Shown: piece after piece, positions 1 through 12,189 of the stretch
Layout of the letters: every line of letters begins with the position of its first letter
Numbering within the stretch: position 1 is the first letter of the stretch
Assembly (NCBI GenBank): GCA_030674155.1
Contig: CM060316.1
Coordinates: 74,490,729-74,554,728, forward strand
Origin: Stramonita haemastoma
Taxonomy: Eukaryota; Mollusca; Gastropoda; Neogastropoda; Muricidae
Direction of reading: 5' to 3'
DNA length: 64,000 nucleotides
Position numbers and translations under genes: made by a program
Notes under the pieces: model-generated
Databases searched by the model: none
What the model saw: only the letters and a program-made list of their open reading frames with translations
What the model was told of the DNA's origin: nothing

Positions 1-150
1 GAAGGATTTTCCGAGCATTGGAGTCGGTACTGATTTTACTCCAAGGAAAAACTCTGCTTCGAACAGGCACTTCGGGGATGGCTGGATCCCGAGCTGTGAG
101 ATCACGAGCTCAACGCTCTTACCGCTAGGCTATCCACCACCCCCACTCCC
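1..150 (-). repeat. SINE A, tRNA-head end (truncated by the window edge)
   Basis: Read on the minus strand this matches the 5' half of SINE A: a GGAGTNNNCANCNGTNCTGACTCC-like core follows a degenerate tRNA-like head (A-box-like GATAGCCTAGCGG, weak B box). The rest of the element would lie left of the window. Confidence 0.7.
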
Positions 151-778
151 ACCCCAGTTTTTCTGTTGTGTCGTTGTTGTTGTAGTTTTGATTGGTTTGG
201 TTTGGTTGGGAGTTGTTTATTTTTGTTTGCGACGTTTTGTTTTGTTTTCGATTCCTTAAAGGAACCTTGGGTATTCTTTTTCTATCAGTTGCTAAAAAAG
301 TTATTTACTAAATCTTTAGTTAAATGTAACACACAAGAGTTTCAAATGAAAAAAGATCAAAACGATACAACGAAAAGAAATAGCATTGAACACAAAAAGC
401 AGGGCACTTTTTAAAAGATCGTTTAAAAAAACTCAACAATTGCCAAATCAAGCAAACCTGCCAGCCACTCATGAAGAAAAGCAAAACTGTCTACTTACTG
501 TCACAAAAACAACACCGGCGAGAAAAATAAATCCAATAAGCACAGCGCTTGTTGTTTTGTTTTGCTTTTTGTCCTTCCCGTTTTAATCCTTGAATGGAAA
601 CACACACATCCCTTCACTCAAAACCGCCAAATCTGTTGACACAAAACTCCGAAAAACGGAACGAATTTGAACAATGAGCAAAAGCCGTCTGCCCCACACG
701 AAGCAGACGAGAAACTGCATATCACGCACGCGCAGTGACACCAACGTGTTGCACGCGAGTCTCGGAGAGCGCTGAAGC

Positions 779-780
<2 letters not shown>
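151..780. other. Non-coding stretch, T/G-rich then mixed
   Basis: No gene, RNA or clear repeat is recognised. The two short open frames (about 166-414 and 386-586) are composition-driven, with no domain or codon signature. Confidence 0.6.

Positions 781-829
<49 letters not shown>
781..829. repeat. (CT)n microsatellite
   Basis: Nearly pure CT dinucleotides with one GT interruption. Confidence 0.97.
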
Positions 830-2090
<1,261 letters not shown>

Positions 2091-2198
2091 GCGCGCGTGC
2101 GTTGTGGTGTGTGTGTGTGTGTGTGTGTGTGAGTGTGTGTGTGTGTGTGTGCGCGCGCGCGCGTGTGTGTGTGGTGTGTGTGTGTGTGTGTGTGTGTG
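2091..2198. repeat. (GT)n with (GC)n blocks
   Basis: Alternating purine-pyrimidine tract: GT repeats interrupted by GCGCGC runs near 2088-2098 and 2151-2163. Such tracts are classic Z-DNA formers. Confidence 0.95.
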
Positions 2199-2436
2199 AA
2201 GTCAAAAGAAGACAAACTTTAACGTACGTGGACAATGTTTACTTTCTGGCCGTCACTTTCTGCAGCAGTCCACCATGCCCAGCCAATCATTGCCAGTATA
2301 GAAAAGGAGCGTCCTTGACATTGAGACAGTAGCAGACACCGCTCTCTTACACGCTCGACCAATCAGTGCCGGTATAGGTGGCTGCATTTAGACTCACGTC
2401 TATCTATTCTGCTTTGCGTGTGTGTGTATGTGTGTG

Positions 2437-4288
2437 AGAAGTGAGGAAAAAGATGAGAGAAGCCAAAGAAGCGTGGATAGAAGAACAATGCAACAACATC
2501 GAAGATGGAATGGCCAAGGGAAACAGCAAAACAGCTTACAACACTCTGAAAGCACTAACGAAAACCACACAGCCTAAAGCCTCTGTTATTGAAGACAAAG
2601 AAGGAAATCTTTTAACGGAAAACAATGCCATCCTCCAGCGCTGGACAGGATACTGTGAGGGATTGTATAACTACCCACTACGCCCAGATACCAACATAGT
2701 TTCCAACAAACCCCCTGAACACCAAGATAAAGACCCACCAATACTAAGGTGTGAAGTAGACACAGCTATTAAGCAATTGAAGAAGGGGAAGTCCCCTGGA
2801 ATCGATAACATCCCAGCTGAACTCATAAAAAATGGAGGGAATGAAACAGCAAGGCGATTCACAGATCTTTGTCAGAAGATCCACGACACCAAAGAATGGC
2901 CAAAAGAATGGACACAGTCTCTTGTAATACCCCTGCCAAAGAAAGGAAACCTCAAGCAATGCCAGAACTACAGAACCATCAGTCTCATAAGCCATCCTAG
3001 CAAGATCATGCTGCAGGTAGTCCTCAACAGACTGAAAAACCAAGCAGAAAAACTCCTGGCAGAAGAACAAGCGGGCTTTAGACCAAAACGCAGCACAATG
3101 GAACAAATTTTCAACCTGAGAATTCTGATAGAGAAGCATCTCCAACACCAAAAAGACTTGTACCACAATTTTATAGACTTCAAAAAGGCCTTTGACAGGG
3201 TATGGCATGACGGCCTCTGGCAAGTACTCAGGCACTTCAACATTGACAACTGCCTAATTGAAGTCATCAAGGCTCTGTACGAGAATGCAAGAAGTGCAGT
3301 TTTCATGAACAACCACGTGGGCGAGTTCTTCAAGACCACGGTTGGAGTCCGCCAGGGCTGCCTTCTCTCACCTGTACTCTTCAACCTCTTCCTCGAAAAC
3401 ATCATGACAGAGACACTGCAAAACCACCACACTTCCATCTCCATTGGTGGAAGACCCCTTTGCAACCTCAGATTTGCAGACGACATTGACCTCATGGGCA
3501 GCAGCAAACAAGAACTGCAAATCCTCACAGACAGTCTAACAGACCGAGCGAGCGCATACGGCATGGAGGTCAGTACAGAGAAATCGAAGATCATGGTCAA
3601 CAGCGCGAGTAATGACAGCACGGAAATAAAGATGAATGGAGAAATATTGGAAGAGGTGAGCCAATTCAAATACTTAGGCTCCATCCTAACAAAAGATGGC
3701 ACATCAAACAATGAGGTGAAAGCTCGCATTGCAACAGCAACATCTGCTCTAGTCAGACTCCAGAGGATCATCAGAAGCAACAACATCAGCTTCTGCACCA
3801 AATACCACCTCTACAAATCCCTCGTAATATCTATCCTCCTATATGGCTGTGAATCATGGACTCTGACAGCAGAGTTAGAGAGAAGAATCCAAGCATTCGA
3901 GAACAAGTGCCACAGAAGACTCCTCAAAATATCATACAAAGAACACAAGACCAATAACTATGTGAAAGAGGAAATCAAAAAGCGTGTGGGCCCCCAAGAG
4001 CCTTTGCTCTCCACCATAAAGAGGAGAAAGCTGATGTGGTTTGGTCACACCACAAGACACAACACCCTAGCAAAAACCATCTTGCAAGGAACAGTCGAGG
4101 GCAAAAGAAGAAGAGGCCGCCAAAAGAAATCATGGGTTGACAACATCAAAGACTGGACTGCCCAACCCCTGCAACGCCTCCTACTAGCCACACAGGATCG
4201 TGAAGCATGGAAAAAGATCTCCGTTGCGTCTTCTCTCATGTCCCCCCTACGTCCTTTGGGACATGGGACTGAGTGAGTGAGTGAGTGA
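2437..4288 (+). mobile_element. 5'-truncated RTE-like LINE with intact RT frame
   Basis: Non-LTR retrotransposon copy. It begins inside the coding region, so the upstream endonuclease is missing. It ends just past the stop codon in a short (TGAG)n tail, as is usual for RTE-type LINEs with very short 3' UTRs. The 11-mer GTATGTGTGTG occurs on both sides (2426-2436 and 4289-4299) and may be the target-site duplication. Because the target was a GT microsatellite, that match is only suggestive. The uninterrupted frame implies recent insertion. Confidence 0.85.
2441..4276 (+). CDS. LINE reverse transcriptase (partial ORF2-like, RTE-like)
   Basis: A 611-codon uninterrupted frame encoding the RT and C-terminal part of a non-LTR retrotransposon polyprotein, which copies element RNA at a nicked target. 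Visible motifs: PKKGNLKQCQNYR-TISL at about residues 165-182; motif A NFIDFKKAFDRVW, with the probable catalytic Asp at 246; VGVRQGCLLSP at 301-311; and the catalytic FADD box at 345-348, read as LRFADDIDLM. A thumb-like region follows (FKYLGSIL, SLVISILLYGCESW), then a C-terminal basic segment with KRRKLMWFGH near 527-536 and GRQKKSWVDNIKDW. All key Asp residues are present. The first codon is GTG within the element; the first ATG is at 2453. The true start was upstream in the lost 5' part, so this copy lacks an endonuclease and could not move on its own. The subfamily differs from the copy at 49.7 kb. Clade assignment by eye is RTE-like; other LINE clades are not excluded. Confidence 0.9.
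   Translation: MRKKMREAKEAWIEEQCNNIEDGMAKGNSKTAYNTLKALTKTTQPKASVIEDKEGNLLTENNAILQRWTGYCEGLYNYPLRPDTNIVSNKPPEHQDKDPPILRCEVDTAIKQLKKGKSPGIDNIPAELIKNGGNETARRFTDLCQKIHDTKEWPKEWTQSLVIPLPKKGNLKQCQNYRTISLISHPSKIMLQVVLNRLKNQAEKLLAEEQAGFRPKRSTMEQIFNLRILIEKHLQHQKDLYHNFIDFKKAFDRVWHDGLWQVLRHFNIDNCLIEVIKALYENARSAVFMNNHVGEFFKTTVGVRQGCLLSPVLFNLFLENIMTETLQNHHTSISIGGRPLCNLRFADDIDLMGSSKQELQILTDSLTDRASAYGMEVSTEKSKIMVNSASNDSTEIKMNGEILEEVSQFKYLGSILTKDGTSNNEVKARIATATSALVRLQRIIRSNNISFCTKYHLYKSLVISILLYGCESWTLTAELERRIQAFENKCHRRLLKISYKEHKTNNYVKEEIKKRVGPQEPLLSTIKRRKLMWFGHTTRHNTLAKTILQGTVEGKRRRGRQKKSWVDNIKDWTAQPLQRLLLATQDREAWKKISVASSLMSPLRPLGHGTE

Positions 4289-4350
<62 letters not shown>
4289..4350. repeat. (GT)n microsatellite after the LINE tail
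   Basis: Pure GT following the TGAG tail of the LINE. It is either the remaining half of the target microsatellite or an expansion of the tail. Confidence 0.95.
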
Positions 4351-4409
4351 CCACACCCACACGTCGCGCCCGTGTTTACGCATGCGCATGCATACATAGA
4401 TACATGCAT

Positions 4410-4525
4410 AGTTACATATATTCATACATACATACATACATACATGCATGCATGCATGCATTCAAGCACACACATATATACATACGTACATTCGGATATA
4501 CGTATATACGTACATGCATACATGC
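4410..4525. repeat. (ATAC)n, (ATGC)n and TACGTA-rich tetranucleotide cluster
   Basis: Tandem CATA and TGCA tetranucleotides (TGCA is self-complementary), followed by ATACGTATATACGTAC palindromic sequence. It can form small cruciforms. Confidence 0.9.
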
Positions 4526-4552
4526 GTGTGCTCAAGCACACAGATACAGCGA

Positions 4553-4556
4553 TTCT

Positions 4557-4650
<94 letters not shown>
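4553..4650. repeat. (CT)n microsatellite
   Basis: CT dinucleotides with two CC interruptions. Confidence 0.97.
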
Positions 4651-4654
<4 letters not shown>

Positions 4655-4994
4655 TCTATATCCCTGCCGCCCTCATTCAGTGTGGAAAAATTAGAATGTA
4701 CAAAGCTAAAATTGCTGGATATGAAAGGAGACAAAATGATATTACAATAAATCTGAACTACAAAACGTTCCCTAAAAGCTCTGTTTGTATAATTCACTTC
4801 AGAACATTACATTAGTGGCACCAACTCCCTCCCCCCCCCCTCCCAAATTCACTAAGTGGAAAAGTTCTATCGGAAATACCAGACAACAACAAAAAGTAGA
4901 AATTAGGTTAGTTCTAAATGGTTTTCAGTTAAAAACCAAAATTATTACCTCATAAGGCTCGAGTATTTTCTGCATTTGTTCTACTTTTATCTTT
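4651..4994. other. AT-rich non-coding stretch
   Basis: No gene is seen. A C-run lies near 4830-4842. Confidence 0.55.
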
Positions 4995-5215
4995 TCACAA
5001 CATCGAATTATCGAGAGAGAGTATGCATGCCCAGATGAAAGAAACCTATTACACCACTCAAGCTTCTTAATCAAGAATGGTGATGAGGTTGCTGTACTGG
5101 TTATATAACTAGCTTTTTTCCCTCTATTTGTGCCGATCGTGGTCAATACCTGGGTCTTGGCGAAATATACGGGGTCTTTTCAGTGATGTTGTCCACTATT
5201 TTCTTTCTTAAATAT
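4995..5215 (+). repeat. Repeat X, copy 1 (direct copy at 14.4 kb)
   Basis: Shares AAGAAACCTATTACAC, AAGCTTCTTAA, TTGTGNCNATCGTG and TTTTCAGTGAT with 14405-14610 in the same orientation, with scattered substitutions and indels. It sits just outside the left arm of the inverted duplication. Identity unknown. Confidence 0.75.
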
Positions 5216-6339
5216 AAATGGTACAGCATCCACTGAATGACTTGTCACTTAAAAACCCAAACTTTATTCCAATTCCCTCATGTCCTGTTATTTCGATCCA
5301 TCTCTCATCCTTTCCATTATTTCATGACATTTTCTCTTCTGTTTATCATCGTCAAGCTGGATGCTCAGTCTAAATGTTTTTATGTTGTTGTTGTTGGGTC
5401 TTTTTGTAGTTTCTGTTCCTGTTTGAGGACAGTATGTCATATTCTGCAGTGTGGCTGAGGAAAATACTACACCAGAGGTTTTAGAACTTGTTTGATCACA
5501 TTTTTGTTATTGTTTATTTTTTGATAGCAGACTAAAGTGTGTCAGAGTGTGGATGTTTGGTTAAGTCTTCCTTTTTGGTTCTTCTGACTTTTAGTGTGTT
5601 TGTGTGGTGTGTTCGAGCGTGCGTGCGTGAATGCGTGCGCATGTGTACGCACACACGCGCTGCCTTCCGTGTCCTTGGGAACTTTTCTTCGTATATTGGT
5701 GTTTGTATGCTCGTGTGTGCACCTGCACGCGTGTGTGAGTGAGATTCCTTGTCTGTGTTTATTCTCAGTTTCACATGTTGGCTTGCTTTGCTCGACAAGT
5801 TTGTTTTGGCAAATGGCGTCGTAAAAGAAAAGTGCTGAGAGTTAGCCAGCAGCTGTGTACCTTCTGCATGCGTTTGAAGGATTACTATATACACAATACA
5901 AAGCACAAGCTCTGTACAACATTGATCTCTCACGTACACTTTGCATCAGAACGTCAGCAACAATATATCTTCAGTCTACCTGCAGAGGGACAGATCGGCT
6001 TTGTCAGGTTAACTTACCCACGACACACTCGCTGCCTGAAGAAGTACCTGTAGTGCTCCAAGGACTCCTCGAGGCGTTAAGAAAGAAGTCACGACAGAGA
6101 ATCAACGCCGAAGCTTTAACTTACATCTCTCCTACTTTCCGCTTGATTCCTGCATTCCTTTTCTGGATAAGAACAGAAGCTGTATGATTTCAAGTCAAGT
6201 CAAGCCATATTGATAACGATATAATTATGGAATTTTTATAGCATTAAATCTTGTAAAGTAATCAAACCAAGGACTTATACAGTTAACATCTCAATTGTTC
6301 ATGTTCGTTATGCGACTGATGACGATTGTGGCGCAAGGC

Positions 6340-6653
6340 GCGCGCGTCATACACATACACACACACATGCACACATACACACATACACACACACACACAC
6401 ACACACCACCACACACACACACACACCACACACACACACCACACGACGCTCCACCCAACACTCACCACATACACAACACACATACACATACAGCGCGCGC
6501 GCGCACACGCACGACACACACCACCACACACACACACACGCACGCTACGCACGCACGCCCCACACACACACCTGAAAAAAAAAGCGAGTGTTTTGCTTAC
6601 TCAATGTACCATCTGTAAAAAAAATTGACTTTCACACACACACACACACACAC

Positions 6654-6718
<65 letters not shown>

Positions 6719-6722
6719 CACA
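6340..6722. repeat. (AC)n-rich tracts
   Basis: Two AC arrays (about 6345-6570 and 6632-6722), the first broken by CACC, CGCG and CACG variants. Confidence 0.95.
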
Positions 6723-7130
6723 CGTTTACACCCCAAGATTATATCGTTTATCCACTTGTTGCATAACTTGTTTCTTTTGTGTTTGTTCTGTTTCCCTGCA
6801 TGTGCTTGCCCCTGAATTTAAACACGACATGCTTTGTTGATGAGAAAATCAATGGTTTTCTTTTTCTTTGATCGAGGGGAGCGTTTTGACTGACAAGCAG
6901 AATATGAGGACATTTGAAATTCTATACAAGTGATTTTTATCGCCAAGCTTGCAAGTAATATACTTTCGAAAACAATGTGCGCAACTGCTTCTCTTCAGCT
7001 GTCAAGCTTGTAGTAATTAGTCTGGTGTGCTCAGTTTTGAGTGCAAGAACAAACTGGAAGTGTTTGATATGAATAAATATTCTATGTTTCTGTCTGTGAT
7101 TACCTGTCTCTGTGAAGTGTATCTCCTTCT
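6723..7130. other. Non-coding stretch within the left arm
   Basis: AT-rich and single-copy within the window as far as I can see. No gene. Confidence 0.5.
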
Positions 7131-7148
7131 CTCTCTCTCTCTCACTCC

Positions 7149-7223
<75 letters not shown>

Positions 7224-7295
7224 TGTGCGTGTGTGTGTGTGTGTGTGTGTGCGTGTGCGTGCGCGCGCGAGCGTGTGTGGTGTGTGTGTTATCTA
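7131..7295. repeat. (CT)n/(GT)n/(GC)n compound microsatellite
   Basis: Short CT, then a long GT array ending in GCGCGCGCG. Confidence 0.96.
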
Positions 7296-7304
7296 TTACC
7301 CATT

Positions 7305-7600
7305 CTTTTATTTCGAGGATAATGGAATAAGGCTAATGTGCATTTTTTACATCCAGTCCCCGTGTGTATGCAGTTTTGTCAATTTTGTCATCCGTTCCCA
7401 CTGGCACACAATGGCCTTCTCTTCCGAAACGTGGAACGGTTTAATGTGTGTGCAAGATATTTTGTGTGCGTTCGCACACAGAACCTTGGTTTATAGTCTC
7501 ATCCGAAGAACTTTTGGGAGGAGTGGCGTCGGCACTGATGTTAACTCCAGAGGAAAAATCCTCTGGACGAGATTCGAACCCGGGCCAGCAGATCAAGATC
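7305..7600 (-). repeat. SINE A, nearly full length
   Basis: On the minus strand: B box in GGTTCGAATC form (as CGGGTTCGAATCTCG), the GTTAACATCAGTGCCGAC core, the TGTGTGCCAGTGGGAAC segment, and the conserved 3' tail TCCATTATCCTCGAAAT at its left end. The 5' tRNA end has been replaced by a CG/GT array. Confidence 0.88.
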
Positions 7601-7785
7601 GCACGCGCGCGCGCGGTGTGTGTGTGTGTGTGTGTGTGTGTGGGGTGTGGGTGTGTGTTGTGGTGTGTGTGTGTGGTGTGTGTGTGGGTGTGCATGTGCG
7701 TGTGCTGCGTGTGCGTGAGCGCGTGCATGTGTGTGTGCGTGCGTGCGTGCATACGTACGTGAGTGCGTGTATATCTATGGTTTTA
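7601..7785. repeat. (CG)n and (GT)n microsatellite
   Basis: GT array starting in CGCGCGCG at the truncated head of the SINE A copy. Confidence 0.95.
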
Positions 7786-8324
7786 GTATCAATGTTAATG
7801 GGGTTTTTTTTTCCATGGGTCTGCAGCAGTGGCATGATATGACAAATGCTGTTTTTATTGTTTTATCTCTGGCACTATTCGACATAATTTGGAAGGATTG
7901 AATTTTCGTCAGGCCGAGGAGAAATCTCCCTTCTGTATTGGGTTTCACGTACTGTATACATAATGCTTTTTGTGGGGGTTGGGAGGTTTAGGTTTGTTTA
8001 TTGGTATTTTTCTGTTTTCTTTCAATACAGAAGGATAAGTTGTACACTACAAGCCCCTCGCTGTTCTACCCCTGTGACCTGTGGTTTCTTCTGTTGTTTT
8101 TGTAAGAGAGGTAAGAAACCTAAACATATTGAGAGCTTGTTTTTGTACTGGCTATGAATACTGATGAGTGCTTTAGCATCACAGAAGAGCGAGAAGAGCG
8201 TTTGACATGTATGTAGTCTTTGTCAGTGTTGGTGCTCTTTCCAGTGAAACAGCATATTATAGTTTGTCCGCGTCTCCCTCTGTATCTTTCTCTTTGCTTT
8301 TCTTTGTCTTCTTTGTATTTCGCC

Positions 8325-8625
8325 TTGTTTCTCTCTCTTTCTGTTTTTCTCTATCTGTCTGTCTGTTTGTCTGTCTCTCTCTTTCTGTCTCCCTCTCTCT
8401 CTTCCTGTCTCCTCTCTCTCTCTTCTCTCTCTCTCTCTCTCTCTCTTTATTATATATGTAATATATATATATATATAAATATATATATATATGTGTGTGT
8501 GTAAATATATATGTATATATAGATATATTATATATATCTGTGTGTGTGTGTGTGTGTATGTGTGTGTGTGTATAGATAGATACAGATATAGATATATATT
8601 TGTGTGTGTGTGTTTACATCTTTTT
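8325..8625. repeat. CT-rich, (TA)n, (GT)n and GATA-like cluster
   Basis: CT/CTGT repeats to about 8448, then TATATA, TGTGTG and GATA-type repeats. Confidence 0.93.
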
Positions 8626-8938
8626 TCTTTCTCCCTCTCTGTCTTTCTCTCTATAAATTTGTTCCTTATAAGGATGGATATTTGGTTGCTTAGTGTCTCT
8701 TTTGTTTCGTTCTGTCTAATTTTATGTTTCTATATTTTGTTTTCTTAAATTGTCATGATTATCTTATAGTTCATGCATACATTGATAGAATCCCTAAGGG
8801 CGGGGACTGGGTGTAACAAAAACTTGTCGGTGATTATCTGTTATCCTCAAACGAAGAAAAACTTTGACAGGTCTTGCTACCTTCCATAATTTCTTCCCCC
8901 TGTCTCGCTTTTATTTGTTTCCCGTTTTATTTTATTTT
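8626..8938. other. Non-coding stretch with a SINE A tail at 8792-8855
   Basis: T-rich. The segment GGCGGGGACTGGGTGTAAC...TTATCCTCAAACGA is the last about 60 bp of SINE A on the plus strand, heavily truncated. Confidence 0.6.
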
Positions 8939-8956
8939 TCGTCCGTCCGTCCGTCC

Positions 8957-9033
<77 letters not shown>
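8939..9033. repeat. (CGTC)n then (CT)n
   Basis: Five GTCC units followed by a long CT tract. Confidence 0.96.
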
Positions 9034-9036
<3 letters not shown>

Positions 9037-9240
9037 ATACTTTAACGAGGCCCGTGTGCGAACGCACCAGAACATCTTGCGCACACGTTAATCCTGTCCG
9101 CTTTTCGTAAGATAGGCCATCGTGTGCCGGGAACAGATGACAATATTTACAAACTGCATACACACGGGACTGATAAAAAAGCACACGTCTTATTCTGTTA
9201 TCTCGATATAAGAAAAAAATAAATAAATAAATAAATAAAT
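9034..9240 (+). repeat. SINE A, 5'-truncated, AAAT tail
   Basis: Plus-strand copy starting in the GAGGCCCGTGTGCGAACGCA region and ending in (AAAT)n. It shares private changes with the copy at 9958 (GTTAATCCTGT, TTCTGTTATC), so the two look duplicated from each other rather than independently inserted. Confidence 0.88.
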
Positions 9241-9301
9241 ATAAAAATCTTGATGTAAAATGTATTGTACTTTTTCTATAACTGTCAGAAGATAAAATAA
9301 A

Positions 9302-9357
9302 TTCTCTCTCTTCTCTTTCTCTCTCATTCTCTCTCGTCTCATCTCTCTCTCTCTCTC

Positions 9358-9414
<57 letters not shown>

Positions 9415-9475
9415 CTCTCCTCTCAAGATTATTCATTCATTCATTCATTCATTCATTCATTCATTCATTCATTCT
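9302..9475. repeat. (CT)n followed by (ATTC)n
   Basis: CT tract to 9425, then about 11 ATTC units. Confidence 0.96.
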
Positions 9476-9616
9476 CTGTTTGCTTTTCTGTCTATGTCTC
9501 TGCACAATTCTCTACAGGTTTACAGAAACGGTCCGAAGCTCTCTCGTTCATTTACAGCTTGGGGAATTTTTCCGCTGCACAGGCGATGAATGAGACCTCC
9601 TAAGTAATGCTGATGT

Positions 9617-9650
9617 GGGGGGGGGGGGGGGGGTGGAGGGGGGTGACAAC
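9617..9650. repeat. Poly-G tract
   Basis: A G-run of about 17 bases, then GGAGGGGGG. It could form a G-quadruplex and is error-prone in sequencing. Confidence 0.95.
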
Positions 9651-9817
9651 AATGATGACAGATGCAGATGGGGATGGGGATGATCGCTGTATGGCTAAGG
9701 TGTCGTGATTAGCATTAGTTTTTCCCTCTGTTGTCTTTCTTTCCCTGTGTCTTCTTTGTGTGGTTTTTTGGGGTTTATTATTTTTAGTTTTTTTTTCTTG
9801 GTATTCATTTCCTGACG

Positions 9818-9871
9818 TTCTCTCTCTCTCTCTCTGTCCTCTCTTCTCTCTTCTCTCCTGCTCTCTCTGTC

Positions 9872-9942
<71 letters not shown>

Positions 9943-9957
9943 GTCTCTCTCTCTCTC
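9818..9957. repeat. (CT)n microsatellite
   Basis: CT with CTGT and CTT variants. Confidence 0.96.
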
Positions 9958-10152
9958 TCTGACTAACGAGCTCCGTGTGCGACGCCGCAGACTCTTGCGC
10001 ACACGTTAATCCTGTTCCGCTTTCGTAAGATAGCCATTGTGCCGTGACAGATGACATATTTCAACTGCATACACACGGACCGGATGAAAAAGCACTGATT
10101 TTCTTATTCTGTTATCCTCGATATAAAGAAAATAATAAATAAATAAATCTCT
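9958..10152 (+). repeat. SINE A, 5'-truncated, AAAT tail
   Basis: Plus-strand copy preceded by a CT array, exactly like the copy at 9034. Many differences from other copies are single-base losses (AAGATAGCCA for AAGAGTAGGCCA), which resembles uncorrected long-read deletion errors. Confidence 0.85.
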
Positions 10153-10539
10153 TTCTCTCTCTTCTCTCTCTTTCTCTGTCTCTCTCTTTCTCTCGTTCTG
10201 TCTCTCTCTTTCTCTCTCATCTCTCTCTGTTCTCTCTCTCGTCCTCTGTCTCGTCTTCTCTTCTCTCTCTCTTCTCTCTATGTCTCTCTCTCTCTGTCTC
10301 TATGTGTCTCTCTCTGTCTATTTCTGTCTCTGTCTCTCTCTGTCCTCTCTCTCTCTATGTCTATCTGTCTGTTGTCTGTCTGTCTCTCTCTGTCTCTGTC
10401 TGTCTCTGTGTCTCTTTGTCTCTCTCTGTCTCTGTCTCTGTCTCTGTCTGTCTCTGTGCTTCTGTCTCTCTCTGTCTTCTCTTCTCCTGTCTGTTCTCTC
10501 TCTGTCTGTCTCTCTCTCTTCTGTCTCTTCTTCTTCTCG

Positions 10540-10590
<51 letters not shown>

Positions 10591-10600
10591 CTCTCTGAGT
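10153..10600. repeat. CT/CTGT-rich array
   Basis: Long imperfect polypyrimidine tract of CTCT, CTGT and CTTC units. It joins directly to the right arm. Confidence 0.95.
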
Positions 10601-11079
10601 CACTGGAAAGAGCACAAACACTGACAAAGACTACATACATGTCAAACGCTCTCCACGCTCTTCTGTGATCTAAGCACTCATCAGTATTCATAGCCAGTAC
10701 AAAAACAAGCCCTCAATATGTTCAGGTTTCTTACCTCGCTTACAAAAACAACAGAAGAAACCACAGGTCACAGGGGTAGAACAGCAGGGGCTTGTAGTGT
10801 ACAACTAATGCTTCTGTATTGAAAGAAAACAGAAAAATGCAAACCAAAACTCCAAACAGAAGAAAAAGGAAGAAAAGAATTATTATGTATACAGTACGTG
10901 AAACCCAATACAGAAGGAAGATTTCTCCTGAGACTGACGAAAATTTAATCCTTCCAAAGTTTTCCGGATAGTGCCAGACATAAAACATAAAAGCAGCATT
11001 TGTCTTACCATGCCACTGCTGCAGATGTACGGAACAAAAAGCATTACATATACAATAAGAATAGACATACACAAGCACT

Positions 11080-11290
11080 TATTTGCACGCGCACGCACCC
11101 ACGCATGCATATACGCACACGCACGTGCGCTCGTACACACAAACACAGACAGAGACACACATACACAGGCACGCACGCACGCCATGTACGCACGCACACA
11201 CACACACACAAGAGGCACACACAGGCACACACACACACACCACACACACATACACACACACATCACACACACAACACACACATCACATAT
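11080..11290. repeat. (CA)n/(CACG)n cluster
   Basis: CA and CGCA repeats with many interruptions. Confidence 0.93.
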
Positions 11291-11690
11291 GATTGTTATT
11301 CATTATCTCGAAATAAAAAAACACTAACAGTTACATAAAATCACACCTTTAAAGAGATAGCCCTTGCGTTCGGTGGAATAATGACATTTACAAAGGATGA
11401 ACGGCGAGGTAGCACACACAATAGGCACGCGAAGCGCTGTTGACAATCAGCACACAGCACACATGATTGTTTATTCATTATCCCTAAATGAAAAACTAAT
11501 GTTACATAAAATAACAACACATACACACGCACGACGCACGTACGGGCGCGCGCACACACACACTACACACACACACAGTGCTATTCCATTATCCTCGAAA
11601 TTAAGTTAAACAGGATAAATTTAATAAAATAAACACATACACGCGTTGAGCATGCCCGTGCACACACACACGCGCGCGCATGCGCACGCA
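11291..11690 (+). repeat. Three SINE A tail fragments among CA repeats
   Basis: Tail motifs of the TTATTCATTATC-TCGAAATAAAA type occur near 11295-11325, 11470-11500 and 11580-11610, separated by CA/CG tracts. Each is only 30-60 bp. Confidence 0.6.
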
Positions 11691-12185
11691 TCACTTGAGG
11701 GAAGAGGGGGGGTAGAGGAGAGACTGAGAGAGAGATTACGGTTGGTGATAGAGTGGATGAGATCGAGAGAGATGAGGTAAGATCTGTGGGTAGAGTGAAG
11801 AGAAGGAAGAGGTGAGTTTGTTTACAGAGTAAAGTGAGAGACACAAAAGATAACATAGACTGAGTTTTCAATAAATTCAGTTTGATAACCAGACTGAGCC
11901 ATTCAGAATAAGAACTTAACTGTCCTTAAGTTGGAAGCATTTTGATCTTGTTTTTGACATGTAATTCATCTCAAGACTGGCAAATGTAATATTACAATGA
12001 ATCACATGCTTATAAATCTTAGGAAGTCTCATATTAATTATCTAGATGAAAGGCTGATACTTAGAACTTGATGCATAATACCCTTTTTTTCGTAAAATAA
12101 ACCATTGTCATATCAAATAATTCAGAGGAAACAAACAAACAAAAGAAACAGTCTTAACAATATACACATGTAAATATACGAGCCG
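11691..12185. other. Non-coding stretch, GA-rich then AT-rich
   Basis: A purine-rich segment (11700-11850) followed by AT-rich sequence. No gene is seen. Confidence 0.55.
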
Positions 12186-12189
12186 CGCG

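Larger units (their letters stand above)
5290..8260 (+). repeat. Left arm of a large imperfect inverted duplication
   Basis: Three blocks match the reverse complement of the right arm in mirrored order: 5290-5560 with about 13640-13880; 5755-6130 with about 12740-13090; 7815-8260 with about 10605-11035. Shared words include CCATCTCTCATCCTTTCCAT, TTCCTGTTTGAGGACAGTATG (in two pieces) and CTTCTGTATTGGGTTTCACG. Between the blocks the arms differ: this arm carries AC/GT arrays and a SINE A copy (7305-7600) that is not present in the same form in the other arm. No protein-coding content is recognised. Confidence 0.85.

Noticed and set aside
2671..3801. Minus-strand frames over the LINE
   Set aside because: Shadows of the reverse transcriptase frame, which has catalytic motifs and full-length continuity on the plus strand.
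5739..6187. Overlapping plus-strand frames of about 105 codons in the inverted-repeat arm
   Set aside because: No recognised domain. The matching block in the other arm has indels that break the frame, arguing against coding constraint.
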